A stretch of 27,526 bases of DNA from an uncultured Prevotella sp. (GCA_900539625.1 UQCW01000034.1:1-27526); one strand, 5' to 3'; shown: positions 6,498-15,007, counted from the stretch's first letter. A program made the numbers and translations. Notes: generated by a model from the letters alone, not told the origin.

Positions 6498-9320
6498 ATG
6501 AAAAAGTTCAAATTTCTCCTGCTGTGCCTCGTGGCGCTCGTCACGCTGCCAGCAGCCGCGCAAATGAGCGTGCCGCAGTTGCCTGCCGACACCGCTGTGC
6601 GCATCGGCAAACTGCCTAACGGTCTGACGTACTATGTACGCCACAATGCCTTACCAGCCAACCGTGCCAATTTCTACATCGCCCAGAAAGTGGGCTCGGT
6701 GCAGGAAGAAGACAACCAGCGCGGCCTGGCACACTTTTTGGAGCACATGTGCTTCAACGGAACGGACCATTTCCCCGGCAACACGCTGACGAAATATTGC
6801 GAGAACATCGGCGTGATGTTCGGACAGGACCTCAACGCCTATACGTCGACCGACGAAACGGTCTATAACATCGACAATGTGCCTGTCACACCGAGCAATG
6901 TCGACTCCTGCCTGCTCATCTTGCGCGACTGGGCCGATGGCTTGACGCTCGCCCCGTCTGAAATCGACAAGGAACGCGGCGTAATCCACGAAGAATGGCG
7001 CCTCCGCTCTTCGGCCTCAATGCGCATCTTCGAACGCAACCTGCCGACGCTCTATCCGGGCTCTCGCTATGCCTACCGCTTCCCTATCGGAACGATGGAA
7101 GTGGTTGACAACTTCAAACCGCAGGAACTGCGCGACTACTATGAGAAGTGGTATCGCCCAGACCTCCAGGGCATCATCATCGTGGGCGACATCAACGCCG
7201 ATGAAGTCGTGGAGAAAATCAAGAAACTCTTCTCGCCCATCAAGATGCCAGAGAATGCAGCGAAATATGAGCACTATTCTGTGCCCAACACGCCGCAGGC
7301 CATCTATGTCGTTGACAAAGACAAGGAGCAGAGCACGGCTGTTGTCAACATCATGTTTAAGCACGACGCCATCCCGACGGAGCTCAACAACACTATGGCC
7401 CGCCTCGGCTACGACTATATCTCAAGCGTCATTGCCAGCGTTGTCAACGCACGTCTGGCCGAACTCACGCAGAAGGCCGACTGTCCGTTTGCAACAGCAA
7501 TGGTTGAAAACGGCAACTACATCGTGAGCAAAACGATGGGGGCATTTTCGCTCATCGTACTGCCGAAACCAGGACAGGACGTGAAGGCTGTACAAACTGC
7601 AATGGAGGAACTGGAACGCGCCGCGCAGTTCGGACTGACTGGCACGGAAATCCAACGCGCCAAGGAGGAAATCTACTCTGCCGCCGAAGCGGCCTACAAC
7701 AACCGCAACAAGCAGCAGAACAGCTACTACATTCCTAAATACGTGCGCAACTTCCTCGAAAACATGCCTGCCTGCGACATCGAAACGGAGTTCAACCTCT
7801 ATAAGATGCTCCAACAGCAACTCCCAGCCGAATCGTTCTCTGCCACGCTCAAGGAATTTGTGGCCTCAACGGATTCCAACTTTGTGTTCCTCGCCATGTA
7901 TCCCGACAAAGAGGGCATCAGCGTGCCAACAACCGACGACTTCAAGGCTGCCGTGAAAGCGGCCAAGGAAGCCAAGTTGGAGGCTTATGTTGACAACGTT
8001 AAGCAGGAGCCGCTCGTACCAGTTCTCCCCAAAAAGGGAAAAATCAAGAAGGAAGAAGAAAGTCTCTTTGGCTATAAGTGCTGGACGCTGAAAAACGGCG
8101 CACGCGTATTCTATCGCCAAACGGATTTCAACGAGTCGGAAGTCAACGTCAAGGCTTTCAGTTGGGGCGGCAGCAACAAACTTGCTGACAAGGACATCGC
8201 CAACTCGAAACTCTTCAATATGGTATTCCAGAGCACAGGTCTCGGCAATTTCAACGCCACCGAATTGCAGAAGAAGCTCGCCGGAAAGCAGGCTTCTGTC
8301 AACGCTTCGCTCAGCGCCTACTCTGAAGGCCTCAGCGGTTCTTCTACGCCGAAGGACCTCCGCACGCTCTTTGAACTGATTTACCTCCGCTTCCAGACGC
8401 CGGCAAACGACGCCGATGCTTACAACAGCCTCATGACTGCGCTCCGCACCACGTTGGCCAACCAGGAGAAAGTGCCCGAAACGGCGTTCCGCGACTCTAT
8501 CTTCGCCACGCTCTACGACCACAATGCACGTCAAACAAACCTCCACGTGGCCGACCTCGACAAGGTGAACTACGATGAACTCCGCCGCATCTATAGCGAG
8601 CGCTTCAATGCTGCTGGCGACTTCGACTTTGTCTTCACCGGCAATTTCAACGTCGACACGCTTCGCTCTTACGTTGAACAGTACATCGCTCCTTTGAAGG
8701 CTGTCAAGAAGCGCGAGAGCATCACCGACCTCAACATCCGTCCGGCAAAAGGCATCATCAACAACCGCTTTGTACGCGCCATGGAAACGCCAAAAGCCAC
8801 CATCGCACGCTTCTACATGGGCGAAACGCCTTATTCTCTGAAAACGGCTGCCGTTGCCAACGCCTTGGGACAGATTCTGACGCAGCGCTATCTCAAGAGC
8901 ATCCGCGAAGAGGGCGGCCTCGCCTACAGCGTTGGCGCAGCTGCCAGCGTCTCACATGATTTGCGCGACGAATACGCCGTCCAGGTGTTCTGCCCCGTGA
9001 AACCAGCACAGATGGATTCCGCCCTCTTGCTTATGGACCAGGGCATCAACGACATCGCTGAGAAGGGCGTGACGGCTGAGGAAATCGAGAAGGTCGTGAA
9101 ATACGAACTCAAGACGTTTGCCGACAATCAGAAGGAAAACGCCTACTGGGAAGGCAATATCACCAACTATATCCGCTGGAACAACAACGATGTTGAGGGC
9201 TACGAAGAAGCCTACAAGACCCTCACTTCTGCCGAAATCCAGAAGTTCGCCAAAGAAGTCATCATCGGAAAGAAAAACTGCATCACGGTGACCATGCTCC
9301 CCGCCTCGATGAAGGAATAG
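6498..9320 (+). CDS. Secreted M16 family zinc peptidase (pitrilysin/insulinase type)
   Basis: The 940-residue protein starts with a signal peptide (1-22, MKKFKFLLLCLVALVTLPAA then AQ). The N-terminal M16 domain has the inverted zinc motif HFLEH at 79-83, with Glu82 as base and His79/His83 as ligands. ERGVIHEE at 159-166 supplies the downstream glutamates. The second half (about 520-930) is a paired M16 repeat that lacks HxxEH and so should be the inactive partner closing the chamber; it carries the R/Y-type segment SIREEGGLAYSVGA near 800. The length is typical of two-repeat periplasmic members. It probably degrades peptides in the periplasm or at the outer membrane. A strong terminator follows, and an 88-base gap separates it from floA. 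Confidence 0.9.
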   Translation: MKKFKFLLLCLVALVTLPAAAQMSVPQLPADTAVRIGKLPNGLTYYVRHNALPANRANFYIAQKVGSVQEEDNQRGLAHFLEHMCFNGTDHFPGNTLTKYCENIGVMFGQDLNAYTSTDETVYNIDNVPVTPSNVDSCLLILRDWADGLTLAPSEIDKERGVIHEEWRLRSSASMRIFERNLPTLYPGSRYAYRFPIGTMEVVDNFKPQELRDYYEKWYRPDLQGIIIVGDINADEVVEKIKKLFSPIKMPENAAKYEHYSVPNTPQAIYVVDKDKEQSTAVVNIMFKHDAIPTELNNTMARLGYDYISSVIASVVNARLAELTQKADCPFATAMVENGNYIVSKTMGAFSLIVLPKPGQDVKAVQTAMEELERAAQFGLTGTEIQRAKEEIYSAAEAAYNNRNKQQNSYYIPKYVRNFLENMPACDIETEFNLYKMLQQQLPAESFSATLKEFVASTDSNFVFLAMYPDKEGISVPTTDDFKAAVKAAKEAKLEAYVDNVKQEPLVPVLPKKGKIKKEEESLFGYKCWTLKNGARVFYRQTDFNESEVNVKAFSWGGSNKLADKDIANSKLFNMVFQSTGLGNFNATELQKKLAGKQASVNASLSAYSEGLSGSSTPKDLRTLFELIYLRFQTPANDADAYNSLMTALRTTLANQEKVPETAFRDSIFATLYDHNARQTNLHVADLDKVNYDELRRIYSERFNAAGDFDFVFTGNFNVDTLRSYVEQYIAPLKAVKKRESITDLNIRPAKGIINNRFVRAMETPKATIARFYMGETPYSLKTAAVANALGQILTQRYLKSIREEGGLAYSVGAAASVSHDLRDEYAVQVFCPVKPAQMDSALLLMDQGINDIAEKGVTAEEIEKVVKYELKTFADNQKENAYWEGNITNYIRWNNNDVEGYEEAYKTLTSAEIQKFAKEVIIGKKNCITVTMLPASMKE

Positions 9321-9371
9321 TTGATAAAGGAAAAAGAAAAGAAGGCATAACGCCTCTGCAACCCACCAAAG

Positions 9372-9404
9372 GGCCTGTCCGCATTGTCGGGCAGGCCTTT
9401 TTTT
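9372..9404 (+). terminator. Intrinsic terminator after the M16 peptidase
   Basis: GGCCTGTCCG at 9372-9381 pairs with CGGGCAGGCC at 9388-9397 over ten positions (one G-U pair), with a six-base loop, followed by TTTTTTT. It lies about 50 bases after the stop codon and separates the peptidase from the FKBP genes. Confidence 0.85.
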
Positions 9405-9513
9405 ACTGTCCGTCCACACTTAAAGGGCAGTTTCCCCACCTACCGCCACCCAAGGGCAGCCTGCTTTCAGCATTTTTTATCATATCTATAGAACACGCCT
9501 TAAATATTTGTTG

Positions 9514-9521
9514 TAATTTTG
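9514..9521 (+). promoter_or_regulatory. Promoter -7 box for the first FKBP gene
   Basis: TAATTTTG matches TAnnTTTG, 42 bases before the start codon in AT-rich DNA following a terminator. No clear TTG-type -33 box is seen at the right distance. A short A-rich leader is expected, which suits Bacteroidetes translation starts. Confidence 0.55.
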
Positions 9522-9563
9522 TGGCACAGAAAAATAATATACTAATAATCATACATACAAATC

Positions 9564-10148
9564 ATGGAGAAACTAAGCTACGCGCTCGGTATGGTCATCG
9601 GCCATAACTTGAAAAGCATGAACGTGACCAGCCTCAACGCAGCAGACTTTGCAGCCGCCGTGTCAGACGTTCTCGAAGGCAAGAACACCAACATCAACGA
9701 TGCTGAGGCTCAACAAATCGTCAGCACCTTCATCCAGCAACAGCAAGAAGAACAAGGCAAGGCCTTGCGTGCTGCCGGCGAGAAGTTCCTGGAAGAGAAT
9801 GCCAAGAAGGACAACGTCGTTGTTTTGCCAAGCGGACTGCAATACACCGTTCTTCGCGAAGGTGAAGGACGCAAACCAGGAGCAACCGACAACGTGCAGT
9901 GTCACTACGAAGGCACGCTCATCGACGGCACTGTCTTCGACTCTTCTTACCGCCGCGGCGAACCTGCCACTTTCCCGCTCAACGGCGTGATTGCCGGATG
10001 GACAGAAGGCGTTCAGCTCATGGGTGAAGGTGCAAAATATCGTTTCTTCATCCCTTACAACCTGGCCTACGGCGAACGCGGTGCCGGACAGAGCATTCCG
10101 CCCTATGCCGCACTCGTATTTGATGTGGAACTCATCAAAGTGCTTTAA
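9564..10148 (+). CDS. FKBP-type peptidyl-prolyl isomerase, cytoplasmic (FklB/FKBP22-like)
   Basis: The 194-residue protein has no signal peptide. An N-terminal helical dimerisation region (about 1-85, starting KLSYALGMVIG) precedes an FKBP domain (about 88-194). Pocket residues are all present: Tyr115 in CHYEG, Phe125/Asp126 in DGTVFDSS, Val142-Ile143, Trp146 in GWTEG and Tyr169 in LAYGERG. It should catalyse cis-trans isomerisation at proline and may also act as a folding helper. The layout resembles E. coli FklB (FKBP22). It is the first of three adjacent FKBP genes and seems to have its own promoter. Confidence 0.9.
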   Translation: MEKLSYALGMVIGHNLKSMNVTSLNAADFAAAVSDVLEGKNTNINDAEAQQIVSTFIQQQQEEQGKALRAAGEKFLEENAKKDNVVVLPSGLQYTVLREGEGRKPGATDNVQCHYEGTLIDGTVFDSSYRRGEPATFPLNGVIAGWTEGVQLMGEGAKYRFFIPYNLAYGERGAGQSIPPYAALVFDVELIKVL

Positions 10149-10155
10149 CCAAGAG

Positions 10156-10181
10156 GTCCTTTCCTTTACCTTTAAAAGGAC
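10156..10181. terminator. Weak hairpin after the first FKBP gene
   Basis: GTCCTTT at 10156-10162 pairs with AAAGGAC at 10175-10181 with a 12-base loop. There is no T-run after it, so termination would be weak or absent; it could be a processing or pausing site between the first and second FKBP genes. Confidence 0.25.
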
Positions 10182-10272
10182 GCTTTCCATCAAAAGGGCT
10201 TTAACCGCGGGAGAGACACACCCTGCTGTTTGTTCTCCTCGCCCAATCACAAGAATATAAAAAACATAGAAT

Positions 10273-11196
10273 ATGAAAAAGATTTTCATGGCAACAGTCG
10301 TTGCCGCCATGACAATGATGAGCGCCTGCAACAATGGTGCTCCGAAACCAGGGTTGAAAACCAGCGCCGACACTTTGAGCTACGAACTTGGTATGGCCAA
10401 CTCGGTTGATGAAGAACAGTTGAAAATGTATCTCGCCGACCCACGCACTGGTAGCGATTCCACCTATATCAAGGAATTTATGAAGGGCTTCAACGAAGGT
10501 CTCGAAGCTGCCACCGACAAGAAAAAGGCTGCCTATTTGGCCGGTTTGCAGGTAGGTGCTCAGATGAGTGCCAACATCAAGCAAGTCGAAGGCATGGTGT
10601 TCGCTGGCGACTCAACGAAACACCTCAGCACAAAGGATTTCGTCGCTGGCTTCAACGATGGTATCTACGGTAAGAAAACAGCACTTAAAATCAACGGTGA
10701 ACTCATCGACAAGCAGGCTGCTTCACGCGACCTCGAGGCTCGCATCCGCACCATGAGCGCTGCCGCCCTCTCTGAGAGATATGCTGCCGACAAAAAGGCT
10801 TCCGACGACTTCATCGCCGCTAAAGCCAAGGAAGCAGGCGTACAGAAACTTCCTGGAGGTACGCTCTACGTGGTTAAAAAGGCTGGCACTGGCGAAGTTG
10901 CCAAGGAAGGCCAGATCGTTAACGTGACTTACGAAGGCCGCTTGGCCGATGGCACCGTCTTCGACGCTTCTTCCAAGCATCCGGGTCCCGACGGACAGAC
11001 CATCCAGATGATGGTTGGACAGACCATCCCTGGCTTCGACGCTGCCTTGAAGGCCATGCCGGTCGGTTCTACTTGGGAACTCTACATCCCTTACAACCAG
11101 GGCTACAACGAACAGAGCACGGGGGCTATCAAACCTTTCTCTGCCTTGGTGTTCACCCTCACCGTTGTCAGCATCGAAAACACACCGCAGCAGTAA
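10273..11196 (+). CDS. FKBP-type peptidyl-prolyl isomerase, lipoprotein
   Basis: The 307-residue protein begins with a lipoprotein signal peptide ending MMSAC (Cys19), so it should be anchored in an outer or inner membrane. Residues 32-185 are a long helical FkpA-like N-terminal region. The FKBP domain covers about 190-302. Pocket positions Tyr220 (VTYEG) and Phe230/Asp231 (DGTVFDASS) are kept, but the pocket-floor Trp is Phe255 (IPGFDAAL), and the usual LAYGERG-IPP segment is changed to QGYNEQSTGAIKPFSAL. Catalysis may therefore be weak, with chaperone activity more important. It lies 124 bases after the cytoplasmic paralogue. Confidence 0.88.
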   Translation: MKKIFMATVVAAMTMMSACNNGAPKPGLKTSADTLSYELGMANSVDEEQLKMYLADPRTGSDSTYIKEFMKGFNEGLEAATDKKKAAYLAGLQVGAQMSANIKQVEGMVFAGDSTKHLSTKDFVAGFNDGIYGKKTALKINGELIDKQAASRDLEARIRTMSAAALSERYAADKKASDDFIAAKAKEAGVQKLPGGTLYVVKKAGTGEVAKEGQIVNVTYEGRLADGTVFDASSKHPGPDGQTIQMMVGQTIPGFDAALKAMPVGSTWELYIPYNQGYNEQSTGAIKPFSALVFTLTVVSIENTPQQ

Positions 11197-11220
11197 GTAG
11201 GCACTGCGCCACATAACACA

Positions 11221-11258
11221 GAAAGTCATGTCGGAACTGATTCTCCGACATGACTTTC
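11221..11258. terminator. Perfect 15-bp inverted repeat between FKBP genes
   Basis: GAAAGTCATGTCGGA at 11221-11235 is an exact inverted repeat of 11244-11258, with an eight-base loop, starting 25 bases after the stop codon. The T-run is short (CTTTCGTT), so it is either a modest terminator or a hairpin protecting the mRNA end. It probably ends the lipoprotein transcript. Confidence 0.6.
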
Positions 11259-11326
11259 GTTGAAAATCCGAACCACCCAGCCCGACACACAGGCTGGAAA
11301 AGAGTTCACAACTTATCACACCAAAC

Positions 11327-12217
11327 ATGAAACTGAAATCAATCCTCTTGATTGCCCTGGCTGCTACCACACTGACCGCCACGGCAAAGAAACCAAAGAA
11401 AAAAGCCGCCAAAGCAGCCGTTGAAAAGAAACTTACACCGGTGGATGCTGCCACTTTCAGCTATGCTATGGGCGTCGGACAGAGCGAATCGCTCAAGTCT
11501 TTCCTCCTTCAGCGCGAAGGCGTTGACAGCGCCTACATCGCATTTGCTGCCAAAGCCATGATGGAAGCCAGCACACTGAACGATGAAGAAATCAAGCAGA
11601 AAGAAGCCTACGCTGCCGGTTTGCGCATCGCCAAGATGAACAAACTCCAGGTGATTTCTTCCCTCAACCAAAGCGCAACAGGCTCTAAGGACACTGTCTA
11701 CACCGACTTGGCCCTCTACACGAAGGGCCTTTCCGACGGTTTGACGGGTAAAGCCGCCATGAGCGCCGACTCTGCCATGAAGGTGGCCGAAAAGCAGTTC
11801 AAATACAGAGAGCAGGTGATGCGCACTGAAAACGCGGCCTATCTCGTCAAGAACGCCAAAAACAAGGACGTGAAGGTCACAGCCAGCGGTTTGCAGTATA
11901 AGGTGCTTAAGCAGGGCACTGGCGCCGTTGCCACCGACACCACAGAGGTTGAGGTTCACTATGAAGGCAAACTCATCGACGGCACTGTCTTCGATTCTTC
12001 ATACACACGCAACCAGCCTGCCACTTTCCGCCCCAACCAAGTCATCAAAGGCTGGACAGAGGCCTTGAAGATGATGCCAGAAGGTTCTATCTACGAACTC
12101 ACCATTCCTTACAACTTGGCATACGGCGAACGCGGCAACCAGGCCATCCCGCCCTACGCCACTTTGATTTTCAAGGTTGAAGTATTGAAGGTTAAAACTG
12201 GCGCCGACAAGAAATAA
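11327..12217 (+). CDS. FKBP-type peptidyl-prolyl isomerase, secreted
   Basis: The 296-residue protein has a signal peptide (1-20, MKLKSILLIALAATTLTATA) and then a very basic KKPKKKAAKA segment. A long helical region with FSYAMGVGQSESLKSFL leads to a C-terminal FKBP domain (about 185-290) with an intact pocket: VHYEG, DGTVFDSSY, VIKGWTEAL and LAYGERGNQAIPP. It should act in the periplasm as a folding isomerase like FkpA. It is third in the FKBP row. It differs from the lipoprotein neighbour in keeping the pocket Trp and in lacking a lipobox. The spacing of 130 bases and the hairpin upstream suggest separate transcription. Confidence 0.9.
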   Translation: MKLKSILLIALAATTLTATAKKPKKKAAKAAVEKKLTPVDAATFSYAMGVGQSESLKSFLLQREGVDSAYIAFAAKAMMEASTLNDEEIKQKEAYAAGLRIAKMNKLQVISSLNQSATGSKDTVYTDLALYTKGLSDGLTGKAAMSADSAMKVAEKQFKYREQVMRTENAAYLVKNAKNKDVKVTASGLQYKVLKQGTGAVATDTTEVEVHYEGKLIDGTVFDSSYTRNQPATFRPNQVIKGWTEALKMMPEGSIYELTIPYNLAYGERGNQAIPPYATLIFKVEVLKVKTGADKK

Positions 12218-12248
12218 GCCCTTTAGCCGTCAGTTTTTTATACAAATA

Positions 12249-12300
12249 ACAGGAGGTAAACGCCCATCAAAAAGCGTCTGCCTCCTGTTTCTTATTTCTT
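12249..12300 (+). terminator. Intrinsic terminator after the third FKBP gene
   Basis: ACAGGAGG at 12249-12256 pairs with CCTCCTGT at 12281-12288, and the stem continues inward through AAACGC/GCGTCTG with one mismatch. The tail TTCTTATTTCTT is T-rich. It ends the plus-strand FKBP block before the convergent minus-strand nuclease gene. Confidence 0.7.
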
Positions 12301-12382
12301 ATATCATCCAATTCCCGTACCCCTACTTGTGCCCCGCAAAATTTCGGCTAAACCGAAGACTACAAAGCTACATAAGAAAACA

Positions 12383-12423
12383 CAATGCCCAGCAAAACCG
12401 TCCCGACGGCTTGCTGGGCATTG
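12383..12423 (-). terminator. Intrinsic terminator of the nuclease gene
   Basis: CAATGCCCAGCAA at 12383-12395 is the exact inverted repeat of 12411-12423, with a further GC-rich inner stem. Read on the minus strand it lies 30 bases after the nuclease stop codon and runs into TGTTTTCTTA. It may also stop plus-strand readthrough. Confidence 0.65.
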
Positions 12424-12452
12424 TTATAGCTGATGGCCGAAACGGCTCATCT

Positions 12453-13391
12453 TCATTTCTTCAGGCTTTCCACCTGTTCTCTTGTGAAGCCGGTATAGCG
12501 CATCACCTTTTCAACAGATTCACCATCCTCAAGCATCATTTCAGCCATCTTGATTTTCTGCATATTTTCGCCTTCCGCGCGGCCTTCCGCGCGGCCTTCC
12601 GCGCGACCTTCCGCGCGACCATCTTGCAGACCATCGTCATATCCCGTCATAATCACGCTACGCTGATAGCGCAAGTTTTCCATGTGTTTGAGATAGTCCT
12701 TGTGCTCTTCAACCGAGAGTTTGTCAACGTCCAGGCATTTGCGAGCTATGGCGAGGCCAGGAGCCTTGTCGCCGTCATTGATTTCTCCCGTTTTCAAGAA
12801 AGCAATCCACTCGTCGAGATTGTTTACCGCCAACTTATCGAAGTTATCCACACACAGGAGATAATATTCTGGGAATATGTCGCCGGCCTCACGTTTCACG
12901 GTCTCTGCCTTTTCGGCTTCATCACCGAAAAAGACCTCACACTGGCGGCGCGACAACTTCAAAATGTCGTGTGGTTCATGCAAACCGCTAAACACGGTCT
13001 TGCCATGATACACATAATCCTTGGCCTGACCGAGGGAGAAATAGACAATGTTGATGGAATAGACCTTCCTCACCTTGTCGTAGTCGTCGCCAAGGTCTAT
13101 ATAGTCGGTTATCACCTTTGAGACACCGTAGAGGATGCGGTGGAAGTAACTCAGCTCGTGCGTGTTTTGGATTTCGAAAATTGTCAGTTCGCCTTTCTCG
13201 CTCTCAGCGAGAATATCCACACGATTAAACTTGTCGTTCTCTGTATACTGGTTGGCTTCGCTCTCCAAAAAACGTTTGATGGTGAATTTCTCATTCAAGA
13301 GAGAACACATCAAGCCCTCCAACACGGCATGATTTGCCTTGTTGCGGAGCAAACGCTTCATGGCCCAGTCAAATCTGATGTAATTTGCCAT
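12453..13391 (-). CDS. Rpn family PD-(D/E)XK nuclease / putative transposase
   Basis: The 312-residue protein belongs to the PDDEXK_2 (Rpn, recombination-promoting nuclease) group. Its start MANYIRFDWAMKRLLRNKAN is typical, and the nuclease core shows NRVDIL (Asp59) and TIFEIQ (Glu73, Gln75), the D-ExQ form of the motif. C-terminal residues 258-273 are four GRAE repeats, encoded by 12-bp tandem units, followed by a short helical domain ending FTREQVESLKK. Such genes are often numerous in Bacteroidales genomes and have been linked to RecA-independent recombination. No inverted repeats or target duplication were seen around it, so it does not look like a cut-and-paste element here. The catalytic residues are intact. 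Confidence 0.85.
   Translation of the reverse strand: MANYIRFDWAMKRLLRNKANHAVLEGLMCSLLNEKFTIKRFLESEANQYTENDKFNRVDILAESEKGELTIFEIQNTHELSYFHRILYGVSKVITDYIDLGDDYDKVRKVYSINIVYFSLGQAKDYVYHGKTVFSGLHEPHDILKLSRRQCEVFFGDEAEKAETVKREAGDIFPEYYLLCVDNFDKLAVNNLDEWIAFLKTGEINDGDKAPGLAIARKCLDVDKLSVEEHKDYLKHMENLRYQRSVIMTGYDDGLQDGRAEGRAEGRAEGRAEGENMQKIKMAEMMLEDGESVEKVMRYTGFTREQVESLKK
12571..12618 (-). repeat. Four 12-bp tandem repeats within the nuclease gene
   Basis: On the plus strand four units of CCTTCCGCGCG(G/A) follow each other exactly; the last base is G in the first two and A in the last two. On the coding strand they give four GRAE peptides. Because the unit is a multiple of three, copy-number change would lengthen or shorten the linker without breaking the frame. 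Confidence 0.9.
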
Positions 13392-13533
13392 AATATACTT
13401 ATTTGATTAAGGATTTAGAGGGGGCTATATTTCGCGCCCCGTCATGTCAAACCATTTCAGGACACCCCCTTTTAAGTCAGCCATATTCACCCCCATTGAC
13501 AGGCGAGGGAAAAGCGTCTTTTCTCAAGCGTTT

Positions 13534-14736
13534 TTATTTCACAAACTTTCCGCCTGTTATCTCAGAAAGGTCAATGGCTTTGTAAATCATTTGGTAATAT
13601 TGCGGTTCCTCCTCGTAGAAAAACGCGATACGACCGTCGGCCTGCTGCACCATCGTTGAATAGGCAGAGCCTAAGGACGTAACACGGAAGGCTCCCTGCC
13701 AATTGGAGGCGAAGCGCAACGGTGTATTGTAGTCGGCGGCGGCAACGAGTTCCTTCCAATAGATGGTCACGTTGCTGCGTCCGGGGCCTGCCGGCAGACT
13801 TTGGAGGGCCAATGTGGTGGTTTTGCCGTCGGCACGATGGCAAGGAACGATGAGGATTTCGCCGTTGCAAGCACCCGACTCGTTTTTGATGCCGCCAGGA
13901 GCGAAACGGGTGTCGGCAGGCTGTCCCCAAACGCCTTTGGCCTTGGCGGTGTCGGTGTAACGGAACACGTTGAAGAAACGGCCTCCGCTGCGACGCGAAC
14001 TGAGGAGGACACTGCCGTCGGGAAGTTCTTCACACTTCGGTTCGTCGCCCGACGGGGCGCACGACACTTCAGCGCTACCAAGGGCGTTCCACGTGCGGCC
14101 GAAATCATCGGAATAGATCACGAAATTACCACGATGGGTGCAGAGCGCACCATAGAGGCGGTAATATTTTCCCACCTTCACCATGCGGCTTTGGCAGATG
14201 CGGCCCGACCCCATGAAAAGTCCACGGATGCGGCCATCGAAGATATCTTCATACACCTGTTTGGTAAGGTCGTATGGCGGCAGCGGCGACCACTCCCATT
14301 TGCCGTTCTTCTTGTTGTAACGAGCATGAGTGGCCACAATGCGCTGGCGGTGCTCAGGCGATGATTGCCAATAGGGCACGTCGCCGCTCACACAGACCAG
14401 AAGAAGTTCGTTGCGGTCGCGGTCGGCCACGAGGCAAGCGTCGCCATATCCAGCGTCAGCGCCCTTTCCGCTGCCCTGCAACACAGGAACAGCCTCGCTC
14501 CATGAGGCACCGTTGTCGGCACTGACACGGCTGAGGATGTCAACGCGACCATAACCGATGTCGCCACCGCAGGGGCGCAAATCGCTGAGCGCGATAAGTT
14601 GTCCGTTTTTGGCCTTCGCGATGGCCGGAATGCGATAAGGATAGCCCGTGCTGTCGCCCGTGTGGAACAGGCAAGTCTGTGCACTGGCAATCAGTGTGCT
14701 GGCCAGGAAGGCCGCAAAGATAGATAAGATTCTCAT
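13534..14736 (-). CDS. Secreted exo-alpha-sialidase, GH33 type
   Basis: The 400-residue protein has a signal peptide (1-20, ending LIASAQ) and a six-bladed sialidase fold. The first blade has the YRIP motif (Arg35). RPCGGDIG supplies the likely acid/base Asp59. Asp-boxes are seen as SADNGASW (72-79) and SDDFGRTW (209-216). Glu236/Glu237 in the CEELPDGS segment, Arg248, Arg320 and Tyr359 are candidates for the nucleophile pair and the rest of the arginine triad. It should release terminal sialic acid from host mucin or other glycoconjugates in the periplasm or outside the cell, as NanH does in Bacteroides. No sialic acid uptake or lyase genes are nearby. It is divergent from dsbD and upstream of the nuclease on the same strand, 142 bases away. 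Confidence 0.88.
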   Translation of the reverse strand: MRILSIFAAFLASTLIASAQTCLFHTGDSTGYPYRIPAIAKAKNGQLIALSDLRPCGGDIGYGRVDILSRVSADNGASWSEAVPVLQGSGKGADAGYGDACLVADRDRNELLLVCVSGDVPYWQSSPEHRQRIVATHARYNKKNGKWEWSPLPPYDLTKQVYEDIFDGRIRGLFMGSGRICQSRMVKVGKYYRLYGALCTHRGNFVIYSDDFGRTWNALGSAEVSCAPSGDEPKCEELPDGSVLLSSRRSGGRFFNVFRYTDTAKAKGVWGQPADTRFAPGGIKNESGACNGEILIVPCHRADGKTTTLALQSLPAGPGRSNVTIYWKELVAAADYNTPLRFASNWQGAFRVTSLGSAYSTMVQQADGRIAFFYEEEPQYYQMIYKAIDLSEITGGKFVK

Positions 14737-14859
14737 ATTGTTTTTGTGATTGATAGATTAGCATGCATTAGCAAGGCATCGCCAGCGGGCAACCCGAACG
14801 CCAGGCGTTTTCGGCGGCACCACGCTGGCCTTTCTGCGCCAAAGGGCGCATTCTGCCCA

Positions 14860-14867
14860 CAAATATA
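14860..14867 (-). promoter_or_regulatory. Promoter -7 box for the sialidase gene
   Basis: Read on the minus strand, 14867 to 14860 gives TATATTTG, a full TAnnTTTG match, about 124 bases upstream of the sialidase start. No TTG box is present at the expected distance. If it is used, the mRNA would carry a leader of over 100 nt. Confidence 0.4.
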
Positions 14868-14964
14868 AAAATTAATTGGGACATTATCATGATAAACCAA
14901 GCACGTCGTTGGCTTTTACATTTAAAAAAAACTATTGGCGGGGCTATATTCCATGCTTTTCCGT

Positions 14965-14972
14965 TAACTTTG
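14965..14972 (+). promoter_or_regulatory. Promoter -7 box for dsbD
   Basis: TAACTTTG matches the consensus and lies 36 bases upstream of the dsbD start, giving a short A-rich leader. TTGG at 14935-14938 is slightly too far upstream (27 bases) to be an ideal -33 element. Confidence 0.55.
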
Positions 14973-15007
14973 CGTCAACTAAAATAAAGAAACAGGTTTT
15001 ATACCCC

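Noticed and set aside
12327..13121. A 264-codon plus-strand frame opposite the nuclease gene with FRAAFRAAF repeats
   Set aside because: It is the complement of a convincing Rpn nuclease gene; the repeats are the reverse reading of its 12-bp tandem units.
12453..13391. Treating the Rpn nuclease gene as a complete insertion sequence
   Set aside because: No terminal inverted repeats or target-site duplication could be found on its flanks, and family members are usually stand-alone genes.
14876..15007. In-frame N-terminal extension of DsbD from a TTG codon
   Set aside because: The extension would place the promoter box inside the gene and bury the signal peptide; ATG 15008 gives a normal secretion signal.
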